64,000 nucleotides of DNA from Selenomonas sp. ND2010 (GCF_000702005.1 NZ_JNKI01000001.1:124001-188000); one strand, 5' to 3'. Positions 1-8,751 are shown, counted from the first letter of the stretch. The notes: generated from the letters alone by a model not told the origin. Made by a program: numbers and translations.

Positions 1-291
1 GAGCAGGCGGATCTCTTGATTACTGGTGAAGGACGCATGGATTATCAAACCGCTATGGGGAAGGGGCCGGCCGGCGTAGCCCGCTTGGCCCACGAGCTAA
101 ATGAATCGATAAAAACCGTGGCAGTCTGCGGCTGTGCCCTTCCCGATGCCGAGCTGGTCAATCAGCATGGCATCGATGCCTATTTCCCCATCCTGCACAT
201 GCCAATGACGCCCCAGGAAGCCATGGAAGAAAAAAACACCCGGAGAAATCTTAAACAAACCGTGCTACAGATCGTGCGACTGATGAAATAA
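1..291 (+). CDS. glxK: Glycerate kinase, C-terminal part
   Basis: The reading frame is open from base 1, so the gene starts before the window. The visible ~96 residues carry the motif LITGEGRMDYQTAMGKGPAG followed by GVARLA, which is typical of the C-terminal half of type II glycerate kinases (GlxK/GarK). These phosphorylate glycerate to 2-phosphoglycerate in the cytoplasm. Full family members are near 380 residues, so about three quarters is missing. A hairpin at 391-416 lies about 100 bp downstream and may end its transcript. Confidence 0.88.
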   Translation, partial: EQADLLITGEGRMDYQTAMGKGPAGVARLAHELNESIKTVAVCGCALPDAELVNQHGIDAYFPILHMPMTPQEAMEEKNTRRNLKQTVLQIVRLMK

Positions 292-390
292 TAGAAAGTT
301 GCTTCATGAAGTGTCTACGGTTGTGTGGTGTAATATTGCGTGAAAATATGATAAAATAATAAATGCTGGGAAACCAGCCGTAAGACTTGA

Positions 391-420
391 AGTCGGCCAT
401 ACCCATGTGGCCGGCTCTTT
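391..420 (+). terminator. Hairpin, possible terminator of the glycerate kinase transcript
   Basis: AGTCGGCCAT (391-400) pairs with GTGGCCGGCT (407-416) over 10 bp with two wobble pairs and a 6-nt loop, followed by CTTTAT. The T tract is weak. A smaller hairpin (GCTGG/CCAGC, 366-378) precedes it, so a structured leader for the next gene is also possible. Confidence 0.45.
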
Positions 421-474
421 ATATGCTTGGATTACCTGTGTCGTGAATGAAAGAGTAAGATAAAGGACAGGGTT

Positions 475-1893
475 ATGAATATTATAGATTTGATTGGCGA
501 AGCAACGGAATATGATAAAAAGCAATCTTTGGAAGTGAAGAAGCCAAAAAGCTGGTTGAAAAGCATCAGTGCATTTGCCAATACCTTTGGCGGCAAGCTA
601 ATTTTTGGCATTCGTGATGACGATGCGATAGTGGGGCTGGAAAATGCCAGAGCTGATGCGGAAATAATCAGTGAGACAATCAAGAACCGCATGAATCCAA
701 TCCCAAAATTCAAATTATCGCTTGAAGCGGTGGATGGTAAAGAACTGATAATCGTTGAAGTCATGACCGGTGATGAGACGCCATACTATTATTCTGGTGA
801 AGGGCAGTTGGTGGCCTTTGTGCGTCTGGGAAACGAAAGCGTACCAGCAAATCCCATGCAGCTGCGTGAACTGGTAATCCGAGGAAGCGGGCAGAGCTAT
901 GACAGCTTGCCGTCGCGGTTCAAGTTTGAGGATATGGCCTTTACGAAACTGCGCTCTGTCTACAAGCAAAGAACAGGGAAATCCTTTGAAGAGACAGATT
1001 TTGAATCCTTTGGCTTGGTTGATTACAATGGCAAACTGACTAATGCCGGCGCTTTGCTGGCTGATGAATCCCCCGTAAGGCATTCGCGGGTCTTCTGTAC
1101 CAGATGGAATGGATTATCCAAAGCATCTGGTTTGATGGATGCTATCGATGATGAGGAGTATTCAGGTGGACTGATTTCCCTTTATCAAGATGCGCTGAGT
1201 TTTATCATGCGCCATAACAGGAAAGCATGGCGGAAAACACCTACTCATAGAATTGAATATCCGGACTATCCTAAGCGTGCTGTGATGGAGGGATTGGTCA
1301 ATGCCTTGATTCATCGCGACTATCTGATAGTCGGCAGTGAAGTCCATATTGACATTTTTGATAATCGCTTGGAGATTTATTCCCCTGGCGGAATGGTGGA
1401 TGGTTCCTCACTGGACGGCCGCGACCTGCGGAGCATCTCGTCTCAGCGCAGGAATCCAGTGCTCGCAGACGTCTTCAGCAGACTGCAACTCATGGAACGC
1501 AGAGGCAGTGGCTTCAAGAAGATACTGGAAGATTACGATTTCCAAGAGCACACGACAGCAGAACTGATGCCGAAATTCATGGCAGAGCATAGGGATTTTC
1601 TGCTGACGCTGTATAATTTGAATTACGTTGAGGGACAGGATACTGGCGATAATATCGAAGATGACGGTGAAATGGCGGTGATTGACGGTAAAATGGCGGT
1701 GATTGGCGGTAATATACAGGTGAAGATTATTGAAGCCATAAAAGCCGACAATACCATTTCTGCAACACAATTAGCAGAATTAATAGGCGTTTCCAAGCGG
1801 ACAGCAGAAAGACATATAAAAGAGTTGCGTGAGAAGGGCTTATTGGAAAGACAGGGCTCAGCTCGTGGTGGATGGTGGAAAGTCACTGTATGA
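475..1893 (+). CDS. Schlafen AlbA_2-domain ATP-binding protein with C-terminal winged helix
   Basis: 472 residues. The N-terminal ~120 residues (E-SLEVKK, FANTFGGKLIFGIRDDD) fit the Schlafen-type AlbA_2 domain. The middle (VMEGLVNALIHRDY, IDIFDNRLEIYSPGG, RRGSGFKKI) fits the GHKL-like ATPase region of the same bacterial family. After a short acidic linker with the near-repeat GEMAVIDGKMAVIGG, the last ~60 residues form a winged helix (ISATQLAELIGVSKRTAERH). Such proteins are often transcription regulators or parts of defence islands. It lies about 70 bp before the OLD/UvrD pair on the same strand, so it may regulate or belong to that module. ATG at 475 follows an AAGGA-type site. Confidence 0.85.
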   Translation: MNIIDLIGEATEYDKKQSLEVKKPKSWLKSISAFANTFGGKLIFGIRDDDAIVGLENARADAEIISETIKNRMNPIPKFKLSLEAVDGKELIIVEVMTGDETPYYYSGEGQLVAFVRLGNESVPANPMQLRELVIRGSGQSYDSLPSRFKFEDMAFTKLRSVYKQRTGKSFEETDFESFGLVDYNGKLTNAGALLADESPVRHSRVFCTRWNGLSKASGLMDAIDDEEYSGGLISLYQDALSFIMRHNRKAWRKTPTHRIEYPDYPKRAVMEGLVNALIHRDYLIVGSEVHIDIFDNRLEIYSPGGMVDGSSLDGRDLRSISSQRRNPVLADVFSRLQLMERRGSGFKKILEDYDFQEHTTAELMPKFMAEHRDFLLTLYNLNYVEGQDTGDNIEDDGEMAVIDGKMAVIGGNIQVKIIEAIKADNTISATQLAELIGVSKRTAERHIKELREKGLLERQGSARGGWWKVTV

Positions 1894-1962
1894 ATATTAG
1901 CTGTTTTTATACACTTAGTATGCGAGTTTGGGGAAGATTTGAGATTTGATGGTGAAGATATT

Positions 1963-3579
1963 ATGAGAATAAATAAAATTGTAGTAAGAAACTATAAGAT
2001 ATTGAAAGATATAGTCATAGAGCTTAATCCTAAAATTAATATTTTTGTTGGAGATAATGATGCTGGTAAAAGTACAATTCTAGAAGTGCTTTCGATTATT
2101 ACAACTGGAAAACTAAATGGTTATGCATGGGATAGACAAATGAAAGCAACTCTCTTTAATTGTGATATTAGGGAGAAATATATTGCTGAAGTAACATTAG
2201 GGAAAAAGCCAGAACCCCCGCGCATAATAATGGAAGCATATTTTGATGGTGACTCACGATATAAAGGAACGAATAATGAATTCTCTGAAAATACTCCTGG
2301 TATACGGGTAATGGCTGGTATTTCAGATGACAACACTGAAGTATACAGGCATATGTTGGCTAATGGTGAAGTTAAGGATATACCTATAGAACTTTATGAC
2401 GTTTCTTATCATTACTTTAGTGGTGAAATAGTGAACTTTCGCACATCACCTTTCAAGAGCGTTTTTATCGACACTACAAGAAAAGGATATAGTGGCGTTA
2501 TTGACCATTTTGTCTCTAATAGCATCACGGATAATCTCACGGATGAAGATATTAGAAATCTTGCTTTAGCATATAAGTCAAGTAGAATACAGTTCCATGA
2601 GCATGAAGTTGTTAAGAAATTGAATGAAACTGTAAAAAGTAATGATATAGTCAAGGGACATGACATTTCTTTAGATTTAAGAGAAGATGATGTTGAATCT
2701 TGGAAGAGACAGATGGCTGTGGTGGTTGATAGTATTCCTTTTGAAAATATAGGATTTGGAACGCAGAATATTATCAAAATTGAGCTTGCAATGAGAAATG
2801 CAGAAAATCAAGCTAATATTGTATTGTTGGAAGAACCGGAAAATAATCTATCTTTCTCCAATATGGCGCAGCTTGTGAATCATGTTGTGAAATCAAATGA
2901 AAAGCAGGTGTTTATATCTACACATAATAGTTATATTGCAAATAAATTAGACCTTGGAAACGTGATTCTTGTAAAAGAGGGGAAGGTTAGGCAATATAGT
3001 TCTCTTCCGGAAGAAACTAAGAAATATTTTATTAAGCTTCCTGGATATGATACATTGAGGTTTGTATTAGCCTCAAAAGTTATACTGGTAGAAGGAGCCA
3101 CGGATGATTTAATAATTCAGCGTGCTTATAAAGATAAAACTGGCCATTTGCCAGCTGATGATGGTATTGATATAATTGCCGTAGAGGCACTGGCATTTAA
3201 GCGCTTTGCTGATATTGCAAATTTAATAGGGAAAGAGATAGTGATTGTCACAGATAATGATGGCAATATTAAGGAGAATATCAAAGAGAAATACCGTGGC
3301 TACATTGATAGAGATAACTTGAAGTTCATTTATGAATCAAATATTAATTTTTACACGATAGAACCAAGCGTATTAAATGCAAATTGTGTTGATGGACAAC
3401 CAACAGAAAATTTCAAAAAGGCGATATCGAAGAATGGGTCTCTTGAGTCCAGAGACTACGATGGAATATTAAATTTTATGGAAGGGAATAAAACGGAATG
3501 GGCATTTCGAATATTTGAGTCTGAATTGTCCATTTGTTATCCGGAATATATTGAAAATGTTATCGCTTATTTCAAATAA
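1963..3579 (+). CDS. OLD-family ATPase/TOPRIM nuclease, Gabija GajA-like
   Basis: 538 residues from ATG 1963, chosen because MRINKIVVRNYKIL is the usual start of SMC/OLD ATPases; an upstream TTG at 1939 is possible. Walker A GDNDAGKST is at residues 30-38. Walker B (VLLEEPENN) lies near residue 287 and an ISTHNSYIA histidine motif near 317. The C-terminal TOPRIM domain has LVEGATDD near 376 and the acidic pair in TDND (D431, D433). Class 2 OLD nucleases are encoded next to UvrD-like helicases, as here, and GajA of the Gabija anti-phage system is one. The coding region is distinctly AT-rich compared with core genes, suggesting recent transfer. The Gabija label is inference; specificity cannot be read. 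Confidence 0.85.
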   Translation: MRINKIVVRNYKILKDIVIELNPKINIFVGDNDAGKSTILEVLSIITTGKLNGYAWDRQMKATLFNCDIREKYIAEVTLGKKPEPPRIIMEAYFDGDSRYKGTNNEFSENTPGIRVMAGISDDNTEVYRHMLANGEVKDIPIELYDVSYHYFSGEIVNFRTSPFKSVFIDTTRKGYSGVIDHFVSNSITDNLTDEDIRNLALAYKSSRIQFHEHEVVKKLNETVKSNDIVKGHDISLDLREDDVESWKRQMAVVVDSIPFENIGFGTQNIIKIELAMRNAENQANIVLLEEPENNLSFSNMAQLVNHVVKSNEKQVFISTHNSYIANKLDLGNVILVKEGKVRQYSSLPEETKKYFIKLPGYDTLRFVLASKVILVEGATDDLIIQRAYKDKTGHLPADDGIDIIAVEALAFKRFADIANLIGKEIVIVTDNDGNIKENIKEKYRGYIDRDNLKFIYESNINFYTIEPSVLNANCVDGQPTENFKKAISKNGSLESRDYDGILNFMEGNKTEWAFRIFESELSICYPEYIENVIAYFK

Positions 3580-4699
3580 TGTTGCAAAAGTGTCTGCTGC
3601 GGGCTCAGGCAAGACATATGGAATTTGCAAGGAGGCATTAGCGATAGCGTCAACTGGGGATAGAGTACTTATTACGACATATACAAATCGTGGCGTAGAA
3701 GCTATTAGAAAAGAAATAAAAGCACAAAATGATGGAGTTGTAAATCCTCGTGTTGTTGTTAAATCATGGTTTTCATTTATTCTATCCGATATGATAAAAC
3801 CATATCAAAATTGCTTAACTCATGTGGTAAATGGTATAAGAGGATACGATTATTCGCAGGTATATGGATATATAAATTACTTTTCTGCTGACAAAAACGA
3901 GAAATATATTACTAACGCTAATATGGTTCGTTCAAATGAAGCATCTAGATTAGTATGCAAACTTAATAAAGATAGTGAGGGGAAAGTTATACAGAGATTG
4001 GAGGAAATTTATAAAGCTATATTTTTTGATGAAATACAGGATATGGCAGGGTATGATATAGAAATTATTCGTATGCTAATAGAATCTGCTGTGTATATCG
4101 TTTGTTGCGGAGATAACAAACAAGCAACATATGCGACGCATAATGCAAAGAAAAACAAGCAAAAGACAGGAAAAAATGTATGGTCGTTTTTTAGTGAACT
4201 GGAGAAACAAGGTTTGGTTGATATAGAGCGTAATTTGGTCAGCAGAAGATTCAATAGTCAGATATGTTCTTTTGCAAATAATGTTTTTCCCATTGGTGAG
4301 CCTATTACTACTATTATGCATGAAGTAACAGTTCATGATGGTGTTTTCTTAATTGGGAAAGATGATGTGGATGTGTATTACAACACATTTAAGCCTAAAG
4401 TATTACGTTATGATATAAAAACAAAAACAGGAAATTATCCTGCTGTGAATTTTGGGATATGTAAAGGGGAAACATTTGAAAGAGTAATGATTTTTCCTAA
4501 TAATCCTATGGAAAAGTTTGTTGTAAAAAAACAGCCATTAAAAAGTCCAGAGAAATATTATGTGGCAGTGACAAGGGGAAAATATAGTATAGCTATAGTA
4601 ATGGAAAAATTGCCACGAACGTTAGATGGATATCAATCTATTATGATAAATTGTGAGGGAAATATTATAAAGGCACTAAAATATATTACTGATAAATAA
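3557..4699 (+). CDS. Short UvrD-like helicase, Gabija GajB-like
   Basis: 380 residues from ATG 3557, overlapping the OLD gene by 23 bp, which implies translational coupling. Superfamily 1 helicase motifs are in order: Walker A AAGSGKT (14-20), motif II DEIQD (158-162), GDNKQ, SRRFNSQIC (motif IV region) and YVAVTRG (motif VI). It is shorter than UvrD and shorter than described GajB proteins (about 490 residues), so accessory subdomains are reduced. Paired with the OLD nuclease it most likely forms an anti-phage DNA-sensing and cleaving complex. It is AT-rich like its partner. A TTG start at 3515 would add 14 residues and is less likely. Confidence 0.82.
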   Translation: MLSLISNNVAKVSAAGSGKTYGICKEALAIASTGDRVLITTYTNRGVEAIRKEIKAQNDGVVNPRVVVKSWFSFILSDMIKPYQNCLTHVVNGIRGYDYSQVYGYINYFSADKNEKYITNANMVRSNEASRLVCKLNKDSEGKVIQRLEEIYKAIFFDEIQDMAGYDIEIIRMLIESAVYIVCCGDNKQATYATHNAKKNKQKTGKNVWSFFSELEKQGLVDIERNLVSRRFNSQICSFANNVFPIGEPITTIMHEVTVHDGVFLIGKDDVDVYYNTFKPKVLRYDIKTKTGNYPAVNFGICKGETFERVMIFPNNPMEKFVVKKQPLKSPEKYYVAVTRGKYSIAIVMEKLPRTLDGYQSIMINCEGNIIKALKYITDK

Positions 4700-4735
4700 G
4701 ATAATTAATAATAAAGCCTTGGGGAAAAGTGTATT

Positions 4736-4764
4736 TTGAAAACAAAGAGTTACTTTAGTATAAT
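4736..4764 (+). promoter_or_regulatory. Predicted sigma-70/A promoter for hsdM
   Basis: TTGAAA (4736-4741) and TATAAT (4759-4764) are separated by 17 bp, about 50 bp before the hsdM start. Confidence 0.7.
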
Positions 4765-5538
4765 AGATACCAATGGTACAAGATTCTGATTAATTAAGGC
4801 AAGGAATGATAGAGATATGGCATCACAAGAACTAAATCAAGCGTTATGGAATGCGGCTAATGTTATGCGCAGTACGATGAGTGCGGATGAATATAAGGAC
4901 TATTTGCTCGGCATGATTTTCTATAAGTATCTGTCTGACCGCCAGCTTTATGCGGTGGTGGATTTGCTTGAGGATCGGAAGCCGGAGAGTTTGGATGAGG
5001 CGCAGCTGCTTTATGAGGAAGCGCGGCAGAGTGAGGATTGGGAGGATTTGAAGGCGGAGCTGGAGGAAAATTACAGCTTTGCGATTGAGCCGCAGTATAC
5101 TTTTACGGCTTTATATAATGAAATCAACAACAAGACCTTTACTACCGACCATTTGCGTCAGGCTATGCGCGATATTGAGCAGGGTGGTGAGGCTATCCGC
5201 GGGCAGAAGCTTTATGAGGATTTGTTCGAGGACTTTGATATTGATTCTAAGAGCCTGGGGACGACGCTAGCAAAGCGCAATGCGATGCTTTCGGATGTGA
5301 TGAAGGAGCTGGCGCATATCGATTTTACGCAGTATGGCGCGGATGCGCTTGGTGATGCGTATGAGTTTTTGATTGGCCAGTTTGCTGCTGGCTCGGGCAA
5401 GAAGGCGGGGGAGTTCTACACGCCACAGGCGGTTTCGGAGCTTATCACCCGCATTGTAACCAAGGGTAAAGAAGGGGAACCGGATTTTTCTATCTATGAC
5501 AAAATTGTAGTTAATTTAATACAAATTAAGAAAATAAT

Positions 5539-5582
5539 AAACACCTTGAAAACCTATGGATTAAGGGCTTCAAGGTGTTTTT
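5539..5582 (+). terminator. Intrinsic terminator just after the hsdM break
   Basis: AAACACCTTGAA (5539-5550) and TTCAAGGTGTTT (5569-5580) form a perfect 12-bp stem with an 18-nt loop, running into five Ts. It lies 38 bp past the point where hsdM homology ends and was probably brought in with the inserted DNA. Confidence 0.7.
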
Positions 5583-5590
5583 CTGTGTTG

Positions 5591-5610
5591 TGGGGGACGT
5601 GGATTGAAAC
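5591..5610 (+). repeat. Solitary half of a type I-C-like CRISPR repeat (tentative)
   Basis: TGGGGGACGTGGATTGAAAC closely resembles the 3' half of type I-C CRISPR repeats, which end GGGGAGCGTGGATTGAAA(C/T). The matching 5' half of the stem is missing and no second repeat or cas gene is seen. It may be a relic or chance. Confidence 0.3.
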
Positions 5611-5772
5611 AAGGGGCTGAGATATGGTGGGATTAGCGGCTTTTTTGCTACGAGGGGGTTGCATGACTGGAATTAGCCCGTTTGCAGGGTGTAGTTGCTT
5701 GAAAGAGCATCATTTGCAGAGTATGCAAAAAGGAATACATATTGATGTGGTTTTCTCATTTTATCTGACAAG

Positions 5773-5815
5773 CGATAGTTAAGCTATCGACTTTTATGCT
5801 TATTTAATATATAAT
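5773..5815 (+). promoter_or_regulatory. Predicted AbiE promoter with inverted-repeat operator
   Basis: CGATAG (5773-5778) and CTATCG (5784-5789) form an inverted repeat overlapping a weak -35 (TCGACT, 5787-5792). The -10 TATAAT is at 5810-5815 after 17 bp. AbiEi antitoxins repress their own operon by binding inverted repeats upstream, so this is the likely autoregulatory site. Confidence 0.55.
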
Positions 5816-5839
5816 ATAAGCACGAAAGTTGGTGATACT

Positions 5840-6421
5840 ATGGAAGCAATCGCACACTTTGTTGATGAATCGGGACTCCTGCTGACCAAAGAAGCCCTTC
5901 GCGGCGGCATAAAAAAGGACAACTTTTATCGCTTTGTCACGGATAACCACTTTGAGAAAGTTGCACAGGGCGTATATCTTTCCCCCGAAGCCTGGGAAGA
6001 CAGCGCCTTTGTCCTTCACCAGCGGTGCCCACAGGCCGTTTTTTCCCATGACGAGGCACTTTTCTACTACGAGCTCATCGACCGTGAACCTATGGAACAG
6101 ACCATAACTATCTATTCCGGCTATAATACCCAAAAACTAAAAGCATCTGGAATAAAGGTATTCACAGTAAAAAAGGAATTACTTAACATTGGCCGGACAG
6201 AATATAAAAACTCCTTCGGACACATGATTCCCATCTACGACCTGGAGAGAACTATCTGCGACCTTGTACGCAATCGGAGCAGTTTTGAAATCCAGGACTT
6301 CCAGACTGCCATAAAAAACTACACCCGCCGTACCGACAGGGACTTAAACAGACTGATGTCCTATGCCCCTCTCTTCCGCGTGGAAAAACTGATACGCCAA
6401 TACATGGAGGTGCTTTTGTAA
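5840..6421 (+). CDS. abiEi: AbiEi-family antitoxin (type IV toxin-antitoxin)
   Basis: 193 residues. The N-terminal ~55 residues form a winged-helix domain (LLTKEALRGGIKKDNFYRF, VAQGVYLS). The C-terminal part carries the AbiEi antitoxin pattern (FSHDEALFYYELIDREP, IPIYDLERTICDLVRNRSS). AbiEi represses its operon and counters AbiEii without a lasting protein complex. The stop codon overlaps the start of the toxin gene by one base. GC content is closer to core genes than that of the Gabija-like pair, suggesting a separate acquisition. Confidence 0.9.
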   Translation: MEAIAHFVDESGLLLTKEALRGGIKKDNFYRFVTDNHFEKVAQGVYLSPEAWEDSAFVLHQRCPQAVFSHDEALFYYELIDREPMEQTITIYSGYNTQKLKASGIKVFTVKKELLNIGRTEYKNSFGHMIPIYDLERTICDLVRNRSSFEIQDFQTAIKNYTRRTDRDLNRLMSYAPLFRVEKLIRQYMEVLL

Positions 6422-7281
6422 TGAAACTCACCCCAGCCCAGTTAAAGGGACGACTAAAGAATCTTGCCAACCAGCATCACGCAGATGCCCGCACTCTCAT
6501 GCGCCTGTATATGATGGAACGCTTCCTGGAAAGAATATCTGCCTCAAATTACCGGGACAACTTCATAATCAAAGGCGGCATACTCGTCACCTCCCTAATT
6601 GGCGTGGCCTTGCGTTCTACCATGGACATTGACACCACCATAAAGAATCTTAACCTATCCGATGAAGACATCCGTCGTATTGTAGATGAAATCTGCACCA
6701 TTGACTTGCAGGACGATGTAAAATTCCAAGTAAAACATCTAAGCCGAATAATGGACGGAATGGACTATCCCGGCATCCGTGTCACACTGAATGCCTTTCT
6801 CGGCAATATGCTTGTCCCCATGAAAATTGACATTTCCACCGGTGATGTAATCACCCCACGCGAAATACATCATCAGTATAAGCTGCTTCTGGAAGACCGT
6901 TCCATCCTGTTATGGTCGTATAATCTGGAAACGCTGTTATCCGAAAAAATCCAAACCGTTCTTGCCCGTGGACAGCTGAACACACGGATGAGAGACTTCT
7001 ACGACCTCTACGAACTCTCCAGGATTTACCGTGACAAAATAGACGCTGCCACGCTCAAATTTGCATTCACAGCCACCTGTGCAAAACGCGCTACCCAAAA
7101 TCTCCTCCAGGATGCTCCCAAGGTAATCACGAAGATACAGCAGGACAATAACCTGATGTCCCTGTGGAAATCTTACAAGAAGAAATACAACTACGCTGCA
7201 AATATCTCCTATGATGATATTATGCTCAGTTTGACACAGTTGTTGGAGATCATAAAAGGGACGGAAATACAAAAACTTTAG
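6421..7281 (+). CDS. abiEii: AbiEii-family nucleotidyltransferase toxin (type IV toxin-antitoxin)
   Basis: 286 residues. The nucleotidyltransferase core is visible: IIKGGILVTSL (49-59) and RSTMDID (65-71), with D69 and D71 as the metal-binding pair. The later SEKIQTVLARGQLNTRMRDF, YDLYEL stretch is typical of AbiEii/AbiGii. These enzymes transfer nucleotides to tRNA 3' ends or other targets, halt translation and abort phage growth. The catalytic residues look intact and the antitoxin is adjacent, so the pair is probably functional. Confidence 0.9.
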   Translation: MKLTPAQLKGRLKNLANQHHADARTLMRLYMMERFLERISASNYRDNFIIKGGILVTSLIGVALRSTMDIDTTIKNLNLSDEDIRRIVDEICTIDLQDDVKFQVKHLSRIMDGMDYPGIRVTLNAFLGNMLVPMKIDISTGDVITPREIHHQYKLLLEDRSILLWSYNLETLLSEKIQTVLARGQLNTRMRDFYDLYELSRIYRDKIDAATLKFAFTATCAKRATQNLLQDAPKVITKIQQDNNLMSLWKSYKKKYNYAANISYDDIMLSLTQLLEIIKGTEIQKL

Positions 7282-7368
7282 AATCAAATTCCGCAAATAT
7301 TTTTGTCGAAGAAAGCGGGCAAATGTATGAGGCCTGTTAGAATAAGATGTACGAAAGGGAAAAATCAG

Positions 7369-8199
7369 ATGAGTTCTCATGTGAAAAGGAACAATCACCC
7401 AATAGATAAGGATACGAGATGTTTGATATCTACACGGTACAAGAGAATAACTAAAGCGATTAATATTGAATTTTGGAATACTAATTCAGAAATCGCTCAT
7501 AGTCGATATGTGGGCTCTTATGGTCGTGGGACAGCAGTAAGCACTAGTGATCTTGATGTGCTTATGGAACTTCCGAATAATGAATATGATCATTTTACAT
7601 CATTGACTGGTAATGGGCAGTCAAGATTGTTGCAGGCTGTGAAAGATTCAATACTTGAAACATATCCAACTACAGATGTTAAGGGAGATGGACAGGTTGT
7701 TATCGTGAAATTCTCCGATGGTATGAAGTTTGAGATTCTGCCGACTTTTCGAAAGATTGATTGGTTTGGAAAATGGGATGGAACATATAAATATCCTGAT
7801 ACCCATATGGGTGGAAACTGGATGACAACAAACCCTAAAGCAGAGCAGGATGCCATGGATGAAAAGGATAATTATGATTATTCAAACGGGCTGCTTAAAG
7901 ATACTTGCAAACATATTAGATATATTAGGGCAGAGAGTTTCAAGTCATACCATTTATCAGGAATTCTGATTGATAGTTTTGTTTATAGGGCAATTGGCGA
8001 TTGGCATTGGTTAAGAGATGGCGAAGGACAGGGACGTAGTAATGACATGTGCTTTGAAGAAGTCCTTCTGGATTGCTATAATAGCTATTATCCATATGCA
8101 TCGTTAATAACCCCAAAGCTAAGTGCTCCTGGTAGCGGCATGGAGGTGTCTGGCGATGATTGGGATGTACTTGGAAAAGTGCTAAATAAAATGGTATAG
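7369..8199 (+). CDS. CD-NTase (SMODS nucleotidyltransferase), CBASS signal synthase
   Basis: 276 residues from ATG 7369, which has AAAGGGA 8 nt upstream; a TTG at 7303 would add 22 poorly conserved residues. The cGAS/DncV-like site is GSYGRGT (49-55) followed by TSDLDVL with D61 and D63. A third acidic residue is E122 in FEILPTF. CD-NTases make cyclic oligonucleotides on phage infection. The next gene, 4 bp away, encodes a SLATT two-TM protein, a known effector partner of SMODS enzymes. No HORMA/TRIP13 or E1/E2/JAB genes are present, so this is a minimal two-gene (type I-like) CBASS. The nucleotide product cannot be predicted here. Confidence 0.88.
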   Translation: MSSHVKRNNHPIDKDTRCLISTRYKRITKAINIEFWNTNSEIAHSRYVGSYGRGTAVSTSDLDVLMELPNNEYDHFTSLTGNGQSRLLQAVKDSILETYPTTDVKGDGQVVIVKFSDGMKFEILPTFRKIDWFGKWDGTYKYPDTHMGGNWMTTNPKAEQDAMDEKDNYDYSNGLLKDTCKHIRYIRAESFKSYHLSGILIDSFVYRAIGDWHWLRDGEGQGRSNDMCFEEVLLDCYNSYYPYASLITPKLSAPGSGMEVSGDDWDVLGKVLNKMV

Positions 8200-8203
8200 G
8201 ATT

Positions 8204-8743
8204 ATGGAAAATAAGAGTGAAAAACTAAAGGATCAGATTATTGAAGCTGCAGGCAATGTCCAGTATACATTTATAGCACATTGGAACATTGTGAATCGAC
8301 TAAAGGAATATTATTGGTATATCAAGATAGCACAGATAGTTCTTACAGCCGTAGCTGCAGGCGGTTTCTTGACTTCACTTGTCTCTGGTATTCCTCAGCT
8401 AAGTTGGGTGGGGGGATTAACCTCGGCAATTGCGCTTGGAATTAATCTTTATATGTTGAATTTTAATTTGCCAGATAACATTAAGCAACATATAGATGCC
8501 GCAAATGCGTTATGGGAAGTGAGGGAAAGATATAAATCACTGATTGTTGATTTCGATGATATTGATATTCTTGAAGCAAGAAACAGAAGAGATAAACTTA
8601 TACAGATTGTAAGTGAGATAAACAAAAAATACCCGGGTACAGATGAAAAGAGTTTCAAAAGAGCACAAGCCGATATTGGAAAATATGAATTCAATGACGG
8701 GGAAGCAGAAGTGGTTTTGAACATCAAAAGGAACAAGTCTTAA
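8204..8743 (+). CDS. SLATT-domain two-TM CBASS effector
   Basis: 179 residues. The N-terminal helix (IIEAAGNVQYTFIAHWN) is followed by two transmembrane segments at about 40-60 and 66-87, then a long charged helical tail (IDAANALWEVRERYKSL, RRDKLIQIVSEINKKYPG). This is the layout of the SLATT family (SMODS and SLOG-associating two-TM effector). Such proteins are thought to form membrane pores when a cyclic nucleotide is made. Start ATG 8204 lies 4 bp after the CD-NTase stop. The stop abuts the start of a vWA pseudogene in another frame. Confidence 0.87.
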   Translation: MENKSEKLKDQIIEAAGNVQYTFIAHWNIVNRLKEYYWYIKIAQIVLTAVAAGGFLTSLVSGIPQLSWVGGLTSAIALGINLYMLNFNLPDNIKQHIDAANALWEVRERYKSLIVDFDDIDILEARNRRDKLIQIVSEINKKYPGTDEKSFKRAQADIGKYEFNDGEAEVVLNIKRNKS

Positions 8744-8751
8744 CAGAAATC

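Larger units (their letters stand above)
4817..5620 (+). pseudogene. hsdM: Type I restriction-modification methyltransferase HsdM, 3'-truncated
   Basis: The first ~228 residues (4817-5500) are a good HsdM N-terminus: the HsdM_N helical domain (LWNAANVMRSTMSADEYKDY, LLGMIFYKYLSDRQL) and the start of the N6-adenine methyltransferase domain (DAYEFLIGQFAAGSGKKAGE, FYTPQAVSELI). Homology stops abruptly after SIYD, just before the expected S-adenosylmethionine-binding loop. The frame then runs ~40 residues into AT-rich unrelated sequence and ends at 5620. The catalytic NPPY-type motif is absent, so it cannot methylate. No hsdS follows; hsdR appears only at 12316. The junction at 5500/5501 marks an insertion or deletion boundary. 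Confidence 0.88.

Noticed and set aside
5579-5840. CRISPR array
   Set aside because: Only half of one repeat is visible, with no second repeat at spacer distance and no cas genes; recorded only as a solitary fragment.
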